Made by a program: the position numbers and the translations under genes
NCBI RefSeq assembly: GCF_030413615.1
Contig: NZ_CP129236.1
Location: 96,001 to 160,000, forward strand
DNA length: 64,000 nt
DNA from: Planococcus shixiaomingii
Lineage (GTDB): Bacteria > Bacillota > Bacilli > Bacillales_A > Planococcaceae
Direction: 5' to 3'
Notes under the pieces: model-generated
Databases searched by the model: none
What the model was told of the DNA's origin: nothing
The model's input: only the letters and a program-made list of their open reading frames with translations
Shown: in pieces, positions 33,785 through 45,799 of the stretch
Position numbering within the stretch: position 1 is the stretch's first letter
Layout of the letters: every line of letters starts with the position of its first letter

Positions 33785-34972
33785 ATGGGAAAAGCTAAAT
33801 TTGATCGCTCTAAAACACATGCGAATATTGGTACAATTGGTCACGTTGACCATGGTAAAACAACTTTGACTGCTGCTATCGCTACAGTACTTGCAAAACG
33901 CTCTGGTGGTACTGCAATGAGCTATGCTCAAATCGACAACGCACCTGAAGAAAAAGAACGTGGAATCACAATCAACACTTCTCACGTTGAATACGAAACT
34001 GCTGCTCGCCACTACGCACACGTTGACTGCCCAGGACACGCTGACTATGTTAAAAACATGATCACTGGTGCTGCACAAATGGACGGCGGGATCCTAGTAG
34101 TATCTGCTGCTGATGGCCCAATGCCACAAACTCGTGAGCACATCCTACTTTCACGTCAAGTTGGTGTTCCTTACCTAGTAGTATTCATGAACAAATGTGA
34201 TATGGTAGACGACGAAGAACTTCTTGAACTAGTTGAAATGGAAGTTCGCGATCTTCTTTCTGAATATGACTTCCCTGGCGATGACATTCCTGTTATCAAA
34301 GGTTCTGCTCTTAAAGCTCTTGAAGGCGAAGAAGAGTGGGAAGAAAAAATCGTTGAATTGATGAACGCAGTTGATGAGTACATCCCAACTCCACCACGTG
34401 ACACTGATAAGCCATTCATGATGCCAGTTGAGGACGTTTTCTCAATCACTGGTCGTGGTACAGTTGCTACTGGACGCGTTGAGCGTGGACAAGTTAAAAT
34501 TGGTGATACTGTTGACATTATCGGTCTTACAGAAGAGCCAAAATCTACAACTGTAACAGGTGTAGAAATGTTCCGTAAATTGCTTGATTATGCTGAAGCT
34601 GGCGACAACATTGGTGCACTTCTTCGCGGGGTTTCTCGTGACGACGTACAACGTGGACAAGTATTGGCTAAACCAGGCACAATCACTCCACACACTGAGT
34701 TCAAAGCTGAAGTTTATGTTCTTTCAAAAGAAGAGGGTGGACGTCACACTCCATTCTTCACAAACTACCGTCCACAGTTCTACTTCCGTACAACTGATGT
34801 AACTGGCGTTTGCAACCTTCCTGAAGGCGTTGAAATGGTTATGCCAGGAGACAACATCGAAATGAACGTTTCTTTGATCTCTCCAATCGCTCTTGAAGAA
34901 GGAACTAAGTTCTCTATCCGTGAGGGTGGACGTACTGTAGGCGCTGGCGTTGTTGCTTCTATCCAGAAGTAA
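33785..34972 (+). CDS. tuf: Elongation factor Tu
   Basis: EF-Tu delivers aminoacyl-tRNA to the ribosome. G1 is GHVDHGKT (residues 19-26), G3 DCPGHADY and G4 NKCD. Length 395 residues, with domains II and III complete. The ATG at 33785 follows GAGGAGG; the longer frame that begins in the leader runs through the palindrome and is not coding. Codon choice is strongly biased, as expected for a very highly expressed gene. A strong terminator follows. Confidence 0.98.
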   Translation: MGKAKFDRSKTHANIGTIGHVDHGKTTLTAAIATVLAKRSGGTAMSYAQIDNAPEEKERGITINTSHVEYETAARHYAHVDCPGHADYVKNMITGAAQMDGGILVVSAADGPMPQTREHILLSRQVGVPYLVVFMNKCDMVDDEELLELVEMEVRDLLSEYDFPGDDIPVIKGSALKALEGEEEWEEKIVELMNAVDEYIPTPPRDTDKPFMMPVEDVFSITGRGTVATGRVERGQVKIGDTVDIIGLTEEPKSTTVTGVEMFRKLLDYAEAGDNIGALLRGVSRDDVQRGQVLAKPGTITPHTEFKAEVYVLSKEEGGRHTPFFTNYRPQFYFRTTDVTGVCNLPEGVEMVMPGDNIEMNVSLISPIALEEGTKFSIREGGRTVGAGVVASIQK

Positions 34973-34990
34973 TTTCTGTTAAGTGTTTTA

Positions 34991-35028
34991 AACCCCCATC
35001 TCATTTTCCAATGAGATGGGGGTTTTTT
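34991..35028 (+). terminator. Strong terminator after tuf
   Basis: A stem of about 14 pairs (AACCCCCATCTCAT with ATGAGATGGGGGTT) and a five-base loop are followed by a T run. It closes the str operon before the amino acid operon. A weaker hairpin with a T-rich tail follows at 35052-35090. Confidence 0.95.
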
Positions 35029-35089
35029 GTTGATTTTATTAAAAGGAGAGGAGCAGCATAGTGATGTGCTTTTCTTTGTTCTTTTTTTG

Positions 35090-35262
35090 TATATCCTCTG
35101 TTAACAAAGTTTAAAGAAAGAATTTTTAATAAGTAATTTAACTTTTTTAAAAATAATTTTAACAAATTATTAAGTCTTCTTAAACCTTATCGCAATGGGA
35201 ATGAAAACGGATACATTCTAAGTGGAATATTCGGAATTTAGTGATTAATTATAAAAAGCCGG
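35090..35262 (+). other. AT-rich region upstream of the ilvE promoter
   Basis: This stretch is very AT-rich with long A and T tracts and holds no open frame I trust. AATTTTAACAAATTA near 35155 resembles the CodY consensus AATTTTCNGAAAATT with about four mismatches. AATTTAAAATTTT near 35300, just downstream of the promoter, is a second weak match. CodY control of ilv-leu operons is known in Firmicutes, so these are reasonable but weak candidates. Confidence 0.35.
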
Positions 35263-35291
35263 TTGACAGGCCATTTTAAAGGCGCTATGAT
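35263..35291 (+). promoter_or_regulatory. Promoter of the ilv-leu operon
   Basis: TTGACA and TATGAT lie 17 bases apart, about 77 bases before ilvE. Confidence 0.87.
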
Positions 35292-35367
35292 AACAACAAT
35301 TTAAAATTTTAAAACAATTATGCAATATATCGCTTGTTTAAGATTACAGAAGAAAGAAGTGAGCAGC

Positions 35368-36267
35368 ATGGGTGAACAGGTCATTTATATGAATGGTGGA
35401 TTTGTTAAGAAAGAAGATGCGAAGGTTTCCGTTTACGACCATGGGTTTTTATATGGGGATGGAGTCTTTGAAGGAATTCGGTCTTATAACGGAAATGTCT
35501 TCCGTTTAGAAGAGCATTTGGAGCGGCTTTATGATTCAGCCAAGTCTGTAATGCTTGAGATTCCATATACTTTTGAAGAAATGACCGATCTGGTTGTTCA
35601 AACGCTGCGTCGCAATAAGTTAAAAAATGCTTACATTCGTCTAGTTGTTTCAAGAGGGGTCGGAAACCTTGGTTTAGATCCTTTTAGCTGTAAAGAGCCT
35701 AACGTCATCATCATCGCTGAAGCATTGGCGATGTACCCGCAAGCTTTATATGAATCGGGTATTGAAATTGCATCAGTCGCGACACGGCGGAGCCGAGCAG
35801 ATGTACTAAGTCCGAAAGTAAAGTCGCTCAATTACATGAATAATATTCTTGTGAAAATTGAAGCGAACCTGGCTGGAGTCTCAGAAGCTTTGATGATGAA
35901 CGAACAAGGATATGTAGCAGAAGGTTCGGCAGATAATATTTTTATCATCCGTAAAGGGAAAATTTTGACGCCACCTGGTTATGTAGGAGCACTTGAAGGG
36001 ATTACAAGAAATGCCATTATAGATTTGGCGGGCGAGAAAGGCTACGACATTCAAGAGGGCGTATTTACAAGGCACGACGTCTACACTGCAGACGAAGTGT
36101 TCTTAACTGGTACAGCGGTTGAAGTTATTTCAGTAGTTAAAGTAGATGGCCGTGTAATCGGCGAGGGAAAACCAGGTCCGATTACCAATGATTTACTTGC
36201 TGCATTCCGAGAGCTTGTAGAAAAAGATGGAGTAAAAGTATACGACGAACAATTAAAAGCAATTTGA
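35368..36267 (+). CDS. ilvE: Branched-chain amino acid aminotransferase (class IV)
   Basis: This PLP enzyme exchanges amino groups between glutamate and the keto acids of Ile, Leu and Val, the last step of all three pathways. The N-terminal VSVYDHGFLYGDGVFEGIR block and KSLNYMNN, with the PLP-binding Lys at about residue 152, are diagnostic of the class IV fold. EGSADNIFI is the cofactor-phosphate region. Length is 299 residues, the short IlvE form. ATG 35368 is preferred over a TTG-type extension; the ribosome binding site (AAAGAAGTGAG) is weak. A D-amino acid aminotransferase is the alternative, but operon context favours IlvE. Confidence 0.94.
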   Translation: MGEQVIYMNGGFVKKEDAKVSVYDHGFLYGDGVFEGIRSYNGNVFRLEEHLERLYDSAKSVMLEIPYTFEEMTDLVVQTLRRNKLKNAYIRLVVSRGVGNLGLDPFSCKEPNVIIIAEALAMYPQALYESGIEIASVATRRSRADVLSPKVKSLNYMNNILVKIEANLAGVSEALMMNEQGYVAEGSADNIFIIRKGKILTPPGYVGALEGITRNAIIDLAGEKGYDIQEGVFTRHDVYTADEVFLTGTAVEVISVVKVDGRVIGEGKPGPITNDLLAAFRELVEKDGVKVYDEQLKAI

Positions 36268-36282
36268 GGAAAAATGAATAAT

Positions 36283-36570
36283 ACAACTCAATGACGAGGT
36301 TAAAGTTGATGGAACATGTATTTACAGAGAGCCGGTATTGGTGGAAGCCGGTAATACTCCCATTGATGACATCCCCTCCGAGTGGAGTGCTGAAAGGTTA
36401 ACACCGTTTAGGCATTCCCGGTGGCCGTTCGATTAGGCTATCGTTACCAATGGATAATCAATTTATCCGTGAGGCTGCATTTGTGCAGCGAAGTAGGGTG
36501 GTACCATGAAGCTTTTTCATCCCTAAGCAAAGAACAGGTTTCTTTGTTTAGGGATGAAAAAGCTTTTTTT
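36283..36570 (+). promoter_or_regulatory. T-box leader between ilvE and ilvB
   Basis: The T-box core AGGGTGGTACC is at about 36495-36505. Stem I shows the distal AGAGAGCCGGTATTGGTG element. The terminator (36509-36570) is very strong, with about 17 uninterrupted pairs beginning AAGCTTTTTCATCCC and a long T run. In stem I, GAGG (near 36296) pairs with CCTC, and ATGG with CCAT. This leaves an internal loop with ATC at 36371-36373, so an Ile specifier seems most likely; CTC (Leu) overlaps the base helix. No promoter is visible between ilvE and this leader. Confidence 0.93.
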
Positions 36571-36605
36571 ATTTCAAAAGACATATTCAAAAGGAGGCGG
36601 ACAGA

Positions 36606-38336
36606 TTGGGAGTAAATGTGAAAGCTAGGCAAGAAACAGATCAACGACTTAAAGGCAGCGGGGCTGATGTACTGATTCAATCGTTACAAGAACAAGGAGT
36701 TGAAATAATCTTCGGTTATCCAGGAGGGGCTGTCTTACCGATTTATGATGCATTGCACAAAAATCCAATCCGGCATGTTCTTGCTCGGCATGAGCAAGGT
36801 GCAATCCACGCCGCCGAAGGATATGCCAGAGTTTCTGGAAAAACCGGGGTAGTTATTGCAACATCAGGACCGGGAGCAACTAATTTGGTGACAGGAATTG
36901 CGGATGCGATGCTCGATTCTCTACCGTTAGTGGTTTTTACAGGGCAAGTAGCAAGCAGCGTAATAGGAACGGACGCTTTTCAAGAAGCAGATATCATCGG
37001 CATTACACAACCAATTACAAAGCATAATTACCAAGTGAAAAGTGCAGAAGACTTACCGAGAATTATCAAAGAAGCTTTCTATATAGCTTCTACAGGGCGG
37101 CCGGGACCTGTGGTAATAGATGTTCCAAAAGATATTGCAGCAGGAATGTTTGTGGCGGCAGAACAGCAGCAAGAAGAAGTCGACTTACCGGGCTATCAGC
37201 CGACAATTCACCCCAATTTCTTGCAAATTCAAAAAGCAGTTCAAGCGTTATCAGAAGCTAACAAGCCATTGATTTTAGCGGGAGCTGGAGTTTTGGCAGC
37301 ACGAGCGACAGAAGAACTTCAGGAATTTATTGAGCGTCACCAAATTCCAATCACTAATACCTTACTTGGCCTTGGCACGATAGATGGAAATCACGAGCTG
37401 TTCCTTGGTATGGCTGGCATGCATGGAACGTACACAGCAAACACTGCAATTTGTGAATGTGACGTCCTCTTGAATATCGGGGCACGCTTTGATGACCGGC
37501 TTACTGGCAACTTGGCACATTTTGCGCCAAAAGCAAAAGTGATTCACATTGACATTGATCCAGCTGAAATCGGAAAGAACGTTCCGACGGCCATCCCGAT
37601 TGTGGCGGACGCCAAGGAAGCTTTGCGGGAGTTGCTGAATCAACCATTCGAATCACCAGAAACGAGTGAGTGGTTGAAAACATTGAGGTCTAATGCTTCC
37701 GAATTTCCTTTGCAATATAAGGAAAACGAAGAGCGTGGAATTCTTCCTCAACAAGCCATCGAACTGATTCATCGTTTAACAAGCGGAGATGCGGTTGTTA
37801 CAACAGATGTAGGGCAGCATCAAATGTGGGCAGCACAGTATTACAAATTCAACCATCCGCATCACTGGGTCACTTCTGGAGGACTCGGAACTATGGGCTT
37901 TGGCTTTCCTGCAGCAATTGGCGCTCAGCTGGCAAAGCCGAATGAGAAAGTGGTCGCCATCGTCGGAGATGCCGGATTCCAAATGACGCTGCAAGAATTG
38001 TCACTTTTGCAGGAAATGCGGTTGCCAGTGAAAATCGTCATTTTGAACAATCAGTGTTTGGGGATGGTAAGGCAGTGGCAAGAAACGTTTTATGAAGAGC
38101 GATATTCCCAGTCATTGATGCCTGTTCAACCAGATTTTGTTAAATTAGCCCAAGCGTATGATATTCAAGGGTACAAAGTGGAAACGATGGAAGAAGCGGA
38201 AGAGATATTTGCAAAAGCGTTTGAGTCGAATGAGCCGGTGTTGATTGATTGCCGTGTGGTTCAGTTGGAAAACGTTTATCCGATGGTTGCGCCAGGCAAG
38301 GGGTTGAATGAAATGATTGGAGTGAAGGTTGAATGA
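36606..38336 (+). CDS. ilvB: Acetolactate synthase large subunit
   Basis: This ThDP enzyme condenses pyruvate with pyruvate or 2-oxobutanoate, the first common step to Val/Leu and Ile. The ThDP-activating Glu lies in [14 protein letters not shown] (about residues 62-75). The FAD-binding-like middle domain follows. The ThDP pyrophosphate motif GDAGFQMT continues to ILNNQ in the C-terminal domain. Length 576 residues. The TTG at 36606 is preferred because AAGGAGG ends eight bases before it. The stop overlaps ilvH by four bases. Confidence 0.97.
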   Translation: MGVNVKARQETDQRLKGSGADVLIQSLQEQGVEIIFGYPGGAVLPIYDALHKNPIRHVLARHEQGAIHAAEGYARVSGKTGVVIATSGPGATNLVTGIADAMLDSLPLVVFTGQVASSVIGTDAFQEADIIGITQPITKHNYQVKSAEDLPRIIKEAFYIASTGRPGPVVIDVPKDIAAGMFVAAEQQQEEVDLPGYQPTIHPNFLQIQKAVQALSEANKPLILAGAGVLAARATEELQEFIERHQIPITNTLLGLGTIDGNHELFLGMAGMHGTYTANTAICECDVLLNIGARFDDRLTGNLAHFAPKAKVIHIDIDPAEIGKNVPTAIPIVADAKEALRELLNQPFESPETSEWLKTLRSNASEFPLQYKENEERGILPQQAIELIHRLTSGDAVVTTDVGQHQMWAAQYYKFNHPHHWVTSGGLGTMGFGFPAAIGAQLAKPNEKVVAIVGDAGFQMTLQELSLLQEMRLPVKIVILNNQCLGMVRQWQETFYEERYSQSLMPVQPDFVKLAQAYDIQGYKVETMEEAEEIFAKAFESNEPVLIDCRVVQLENVYPMVAPGKGLNEMIGVKVE

Positions 38337-38845
38337 AACGAGTTATCACAACAACGGTAAGCAACCAAAGCGGCGTATTAAACCGGGTCACAGGCTTATT
38401 GATGAAGCGGCAGTTCAACATTGAAAGCATTTCAGTCGGGCATACGGAACAGCCGGGAATGTCAAAAATGACCTTTATCGTTAATGTCGAAGATAAAGAA
38501 AAACTCGAGCAGTTGCTGAAACAACTTCAAAAGCAGATCGATGTCATTAAAGTAAATGATATAACCGACAAGGCACTGGTAATGCGGGAGCTGGCATTAG
38601 TGAAAGTGGTAGCTCCTCCAGCTGTTAGAAGTGAAATTTATAGCATTGTTGAACCGTTCAGAGCCACGGTGGTCGATATGAGTAAAAACGTTACAACTTT
38701 CCAAGTAACAGGCGATCCGGAAAAAATTGAAGCCTTTATTGATTTGATGAAGCCGTATGGCATTAAAGAATTGACCCGAACCGGGGTTTCAGCATTTGTC
38801 AGGGAAACGCAGAAAGTACAGGCACCGCAACTGAATATCTTATAA
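38333..38845 (+). CDS. ilvH: Acetolactate synthase small (regulatory) subunit
   Basis: The regulatory subunit activates IlvB and confers valine feedback inhibition. An N-terminal ACT domain starts at [20 protein letters not shown] (residues 2-21), followed by the NIESISVG element. The C-terminal half (about 80-160) is the second ACT-like domain. Length 170 residues. It is translationally coupled to ilvB. The name ilvN is also used in some genomes. Confidence 0.96.
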   Translation: MKRVITTTVSNQSGVLNRVTGLLMKRQFNIESISVGHTEQPGMSKMTFIVNVEDKEKLEQLLKQLQKQIDVIKVNDITDKALVMRELALVKVVAPPAVRSEIYSIVEPFRATVVDMSKNVTTFQVTGDPEKIEAFIDLMKPYGIKELTRTGVSAFVRETQKVQAPQLNIL

Positions 38846-38854
38846 AAAAACTAA

Positions 38855-41435
<2,581 letters not shown>

Positions 41436-41468
41436 CCCCATCAATCATTGAAAGAGGAGGAATTTAAT

Positions 41469-42569
41469 ATGAAAAAAACAATAGCGGTATTGCCAGGAGA
41501 CGGAATCGGACCAGAAGTGACAGAAGCGGCAGTAAAGGTGCTGCAATCCATCGCAATGCGCTATGGACATACTTTTCATTTAAAGTATGCGGCAATCGGC
41601 GGGGCAGCCATTGACCAGTTTGATAATCCGCTTCCTCAGGAAACGATTGAAACTTGTGAAGCGAGCGATGCCATTCTTCTTGGTGCGGTAGGAGGTTCGA
41701 AGTGGGAAAGCCAGCCTTCTCATATGCGGCCGGAAAAAGGGCTGTTGAATATTCGTAAACACTTTGATTTGTTTGCAAATATCCGGCCCGTTAAAGCGGT
41801 TCCTTCTCTTCTTAGCTCATCGCCATTGAAAGAAGAAGTAGCGAAAGACGTTGATATGGTGATTGTACGTGAATTGACAAGCGGCCTGTATTTCGGGGAA
41901 CCGAAACGGCGTTCCGAGAAATCGGCGGTTGATACGCTGGTCTACACCAGAAGTGAAATTGAGCGCATCGTTAATCAGGCTTTTGAGCTTGCACGGACCC
42001 GTAAAGGCAAGGTGACATCGGTCGACAAAGCCAATGTATTGGAAACGAGCAAACTGTGGCGTGAAGTAGTGGAAGAACGGAAGAAAGCCTATCCGGATAT
42101 CGAAGTTGAGCACATGCTGGTCGATTCAGCAGCTATGAAGCTGATTACAGATCCTCGCTCTTTCGATGTAGTAGTTACGGAAAATATGTTTGGAGACATC
42201 TTGAGCGACGAAGCGTCCGTTATCACCGGCTCTCTTGGCATGTTGCCTTCTGCCAGCGTCCGTTCAGACGGTTTCGGCCTTTACGAACCGGTACATGGAT
42301 CAGCACCTGATATTTCGGGACAAAACAAAGCCAACCCGTCCGCAGCTATCTTGTCGGCGGCAATGATGCTGAAACATTCCTTTGGCCTTCATACGGAAGC
42401 CGCTGCTATTGAAGAAGCGGTCATGAGCGTATTGGAAGATGGGTATTGTACGGGAGATTTGAGCGGCGTAGGGAAACGGGTCGTGTCGACAGAAACTTTT
42501 GTTACGAAAGTGATCGAAGAGTTGGAACGGGAACTTGTCTCTGAACATATCATGTATTCGTATGTATAA
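41469..42569 (+). CDS. leuB: 3-isopropylmalate dehydrogenase
   Basis: LeuB oxidises and decarboxylates 3-isopropylmalate with NAD. N-terminal [14 protein letters not shown] and the signature around [20 protein letters not shown], with metal-binding Asp residues, are clear. Length is 366 residues. ATG 41469 follows AGAGGAGG; an in-frame ATG seven codons upstream would place that site inside the gene. Confidence 0.97.
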   Translation: MKKTIAVLPGDGIGPEVTEAAVKVLQSIAMRYGHTFHLKYAAIGGAAIDQFDNPLPQETIETCEASDAILLGAVGGSKWESQPSHMRPEKGLLNIRKHFDLFANIRPVKAVPSLLSSSPLKEEVAKDVDMVIVRELTSGLYFGEPKRRSEKSAVDTLVYTRSEIERIVNQAFELARTRKGKVTSVDKANVLETSKLWREVVEERKKAYPDIEVEHMLVDSAAMKLITDPRSFDVVVTENMFGDILSDEASVITGSLGMLPSASVRSDGFGLYEPVHGSAPDISGQNKANPSAAILSAAMMLKHSFGLHTEAAAIEEAVMSVLEDGYCTGDLSGVGKRVVSTETFVTKVIEELERELVSEHIMYSYV

Positions 42570-42586
42570 ATAAAGGAGCGGGCGGC

Positions 42587-44002
42587 ATGGCAAAAACGAT
42601 TATTGAAAAAATTTGGAAACAGCATATAGTTTACGAAGAAACAGGGAAGCCGGATCTTCTTTATATCGATCTTCATTTATTGCACGAAGTAACTTCTCCG
42701 CAAGCATTTGAAGGGCTGCGGTTGAATGGACGGAAAGTGCGGCGGCCAGATTTGTGCTTTGCAACAATGGATCATAATGTACCTACCCGTAACCGGGAAA
42801 CTATTAAAGACCCGATATCAAGAAAACAAATCAAAACTTTGGAGGAAAACTGCGCTGAGTTCGGGGTGCCGCTAGCAGGTCTTAACCATCCAGACCAAGG
42901 CATTGTGCATGTTATCGGCCCAGAACTGGGACTTACACAGCCTGGCAAGACGATTGTTTGCGGTGATAGCCATACATCGACCCACGGAGCATTCGGTGCT
43001 TTGGCTTTCGGTATAGGCACCAGTGAAGTAGAGCACGTCCTTTCTACTCAAACTCTGTGGCAATCAAAACCTAAAACGATGGAAATACGCATTGAAGGCA
43101 AACTCGGTTTTGGCGTTTCTTCAAAAGATATCATTTTAGCAATCATTTCGAAATTCGGTGTGGATATGGGAACAGGGCATATTGTGGAATACACCGGAGA
43201 AGCAATTCGCAAGCTGTCGATGGAGGAGCGGATGACCATCTGCAATATGTCGATTGAAGCGGGTGCACGTGCTGGACTGATCAGTCCGGACCAGAAGACG
43301 GTCGACTATTTGAAAGGACGCCGGCATGTTCCACAAGGAGATGCATTTGATAGAGCAGCAGAACAGTGGCTGGCGTTGGCGACAGATGAAGGCGCAGTGT
43401 ATGATGTATCGCTTAGCATTGACGCAGATGAAATTTCGCCATTTGTCACTTGGGGGACAAACCCATCGATGGGTTCAGGCATCGCCGAACGGGTACCCAC
43501 TGCAGCAGATTTCGAAAAACAGGCAGACCGTGAGGCGCTAAAGCAGGCATTAGCTTACATGCAACTTGAAGAAGGGACACCACTTTCTTCTATTGAAATA
43601 CAGCATGTCTTTATCGGATCTTGCACCAATGCACGAATTGGAGATTTGCGGGCGGCAAGTGAAATCATTGCCGGCAAAAAAGTCCATCCATCGGTGACTG
43701 CTATCGTTGTGCCGGGATCAGAATCGGTGAAGCGTGCAGCAGAAGCGGAAGGCTTGGATCAAATCTTTCTGGAAGCCGGCTTTGAGTGGCGGGAGACAGG
43801 ATGCAGCATGTGCTTGGCGATGAATGAAGATTCTGTACCAGCAGGCGAACGCTGCGCTTCCACTTCCAACCGCAATTTTGAAGGACGCCAAGGAGCGGGT
43901 TCGATGACTCATTTGGTGAGCCCCGTTATGGCAGCGGCTGCAGCGATTGAAGGCCGGTTGACAGATGTCCGCAAATTTATGGAAGAACCCGTAACCGCAT
44001 AA
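42587..44002 (+). CDS. leuC: 3-isopropylmalate dehydratase large subunit
   Basis: LeuC carries the 4Fe-4S cluster of isopropylmalate isomerase, an aconitase relative. The cluster Cys residues lie in [11 protein letters not shown] and [10 protein letters not shown] (last third of the protein). MDHNVPT and [12 protein letters not shown] are further family blocks. Length 471 residues. It begins 17 bases after leuB and acts with the LeuD subunit. Confidence 0.97.
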   Translation: MAKTIIEKIWKQHIVYEETGKPDLLYIDLHLLHEVTSPQAFEGLRLNGRKVRRPDLCFATMDHNVPTRNRETIKDPISRKQIKTLEENCAEFGVPLAGLNHPDQGIVHVIGPELGLTQPGKTIVCGDSHTSTHGAFGALAFGIGTSEVEHVLSTQTLWQSKPKTMEIRIEGKLGFGVSSKDIILAIISKFGVDMGTGHIVEYTGEAIRKLSMEERMTICNMSIEAGARAGLISPDQKTVDYLKGRRHVPQGDAFDRAAEQWLALATDEGAVYDVSLSIDADEISPFVTWGTNPSMGSGIAERVPTAADFEKQADREALKQALAYMQLEEGTPLSSIEIQHVFIGSCTNARIGDLRAASEIIAGKKVHPSVTAIVVPGSESVKRAAEAEGLDQIFLEAGFEWRETGCSMCLAMNEDSVPAGERCASTSNRNFEGRQGAGSMTHLVSPVMAAAAAIEGRLTDVRKFMEEPVTA

Positions 44003-44029
44003 TCGAAAAGGACAAGGAGGCAGCCGGCT

Positions 44030-44620
44030 ATGAAACCGATCAACAAGATCACCAGCATATTAACACCATTAGACCGAAAGAATGTGGACACCGATCAAAT
44101 CATTTCCAAAGAATTTTTGAAGCGAATTGAACGTACGGGGTTCGGCAAATACTTGTTTTATCATTGGCGTTTTCGCCCCGATGGTTCACCGATTGAAGAA
44201 TTTGTCCTTAACAATCCACGCTTTCAAGGCTCCGAAATTTTAGTCGCACAAGAAAACTTCGGTTGCGGCTCTTCACGCGAGCATGCCCCTTGGGCGATTC
44301 AGGATTTTGGATTTAATGTGGTCATCGCGCCGAGCTATGCAGATATCTTCTATAATAACTGCGTAAAAAATGGCATTCTGCCAATTCGGCTAGAAGATCA
44401 TGAAGTGAATGAACTTATTCAAAAAGGGCAACAAGAAGATTTTCAACTAGAAGTCAATTTGGAAGAGCAGATCGTGATTGGGCAAGACGGCAGCCGTTAT
44501 GAATTCGCCATTGATCCGTATTGGAAAGAAATGCTCCTAAAAGGCTGGGATGAAATTGCGTTAACCTTCCAATACGATTCGTACATTACGGCATACGAAG
44601 AAAGACAGCGGCAGGCTTAA
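44030..44620 (+). CDS. leuD: 3-isopropylmalate dehydratase small subunit
   Basis: LeuD supplies the swivelling substrate-recognition domain. The block NFGCGSSREHAPWAI (about residues 77-91) is diagnostic. Another conserved stretch is DRKNVDTDQIISKEFLK near the N terminus. Length 196 residues is usual. ATG 44030 follows AAGGAGG. Confidence 0.97.
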   Translation: MKPINKITSILTPLDRKNVDTDQIISKEFLKRIERTGFGKYLFYHWRFRPDGSPIEEFVLNNPRFQGSEILVAQENFGCGSSREHAPWAIQDFGFNVVIAPSYADIFYNNCVKNGILPIRLEDHEVNELIQKGQQEDFQLEVNLEEQIVIGQDGSRYEFAIDPYWKEMLLKGWDEIALTFQYDSYITAYEERQRQA

Positions 44621-44699
44621 AAGGCAACTTCTATTAAGAGGAGATGATTTAGTTGGGAATTCGTACGATACAGTAGGGTTATACAACGCATTTGAAAAG

Positions 44700-45644
44700 T
44701 TGGCGCCAATCGTCCACCGCACTCCGTGCAAACAGTCCCAAACGTTGAATGGCATTACAGAAAGCCAGGTATTCTTGAAATTGGAGAACCTTCAGAAGAC
44801 GGGCTCATTCAAAATAAGAGGGGCTTTCAATAAGATCAGCCGCTTAACGAAAGAAGAATGTGAAAAAGGAATTGTGGCTGCTTCTGCAGGAAACCATGCA
44901 CAAGGGGTGGCTTTAGCTGGAAGAGAAAAAGGTGTGCCGGTAACGATTTTCATGCCGGAAGCGACGCCGGAGGCTAAAGTGATGGCCACCCGCCAGTATG
45001 GAGCAACAGTCCGGCTTGTCGGTAAAAGTTTTGAAGAAGCTTATGCAGCTGCCAAAAAAGAACAGCTTTTCACCGGTGCTGCGTTTATTCATCCGTTCGA
45101 TGATATGGCCATCATCGAAGGCCAAGCGACGGTGGCAATGGAAATGATGCAGCAATGCCCGGAGCTGGATACGATTGTTGTTCCGGCTGGGGGAGGCGGC
45201 TTACTTGCCGGCACCGCTCTTGCTGTAAAGTCGATAAATCCGTCTATTCGCGTAATAGGAGTGCAAGCGCAAGCGGCTCCTGCGATAGCTTCGCTCTTTC
45301 ATGGCATCCAGAATTCTGCGGTGCCGTTTCTGCCTACCATGGCAGAAGGCATCAAAGTAAAAGAGCCAGGCAAGCTGACAACAAAAATCATTAATGCTTA
45401 TGTTGATGATGTGGTTACGGTCAGTGAACAAGAAATAGCTTCAGCTATCCTTTTTATGCTGGAACGGGAAAAAATGCTGGTAGAAGGAGCAGGAGCTGCT
45501 GCAGTGGCTGCGGTACTTCATCGGCACTTGCCTTTTCATTCCAACAGTACAGGGGTGATCGTGAGCGGCGGCAATTTTGATATCAGCAAGTTGAATGCGT
45601 GTATAAAGACCGTAACTGATATAAGTACGGCCAGTTCTTATTAA
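44700..45644 (+). CDS. ilvA: Threonine/serine dehydratase, short form; N terminus probably frameshifted
   Basis: This PLP enzyme of the TdcB/IlvA family deaminates threonine to 2-oxobutanoate, the isoleucine precursor. The PLP lysine lies in GSFKIRGAFNK and the substrate loop in SAGNHAQG. PAGGGGLL binds cofactor phosphate. It lacks the C-terminal ACT regulatory domains of long IlvA. The uninterrupted frame begins at a TTG (44700) with no ribosome binding site. Upstream, the same frame reads NSYDTVGLYNAFEKL, which looks coding. A TTG at 44653 has a well-spaced AAGAGGAG, but it is one base out of frame and stops after seven codons. One extra G in the GGG run at 44655-44657 would join them into about 330 residues. 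The gene may thus be a recent frameshift, a sequencing error or a late start. Confidence 0.85.
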   Translation: MAPIVHRTPCKQSQTLNGITESQVFLKLENLQKTGSFKIRGAFNKISRLTKEECEKGIVAASAGNHAQGVALAGREKGVPVTIFMPEATPEAKVMATRQYGATVRLVGKSFEEAYAAAKKEQLFTGAAFIHPFDDMAIIEGQATVAMEMMQQCPELDTIVVPAGGGGLLAGTALAVKSINPSIRVIGVQAQAAPAIASLFHGIQNSAVPFLPTMAEGIKVKEPGKLTTKIINAYVDDVVTVSEQEIASAILFMLEREKMLVEGAGAAAVAAVLHRHLPFHSNSTGVIVSGGNFDISKLNACIKTVTDISTASSY

Positions 45645-45650
45645 TAGAAG

Positions 45651-45682
45651 AAACCCTTTGCTTAAGAGCAAAGGGTTTTTTA
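45651..45682 (+). terminator. Terminator of the ilv-leu operon
   Basis: An 11-pair stem (AAACCCTTTGC with GCAAAGGGTTT), six-base loop and T run follow directly after the dehydratase stop. Confidence 0.95.
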
Positions 45683-45724
45683 TTTTCAGAGTTTTTCAGC
45701 TTTCTTCTATAGAAAGGAAAGCTG

Positions 45725-45769
45725 TTGACATCTCTTTGTCCATTTGTTAATTTAAAGTGTGCACTTTAA
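45725..45769 (+). promoter_or_regulatory. Antiporter promoter with inverted-repeat operator candidate
   Basis: TTGACA (45725-45730) and TAATTT (45748-45753) lie 17 bases apart. Overlapping the end of the -10 box is TTAAAGTGTGCACTTTAA (45752-45769), two eight-base arms around TG. A repressor bound here would block transcription of the next gene. I cannot name the regulator. Confidence 0.65.
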
Positions 45770-45799
45770 CGCTTTAGCAAACTAAAGGAGATAGATAGT

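Noticed and set aside
44653..44676. TTG at 44653 as the start of a leader peptide of seven codons before the dehydratase.
   Set aside because: The Shine-Dalgarno is better explained as that of the dehydratase itself, with one base lost after it.
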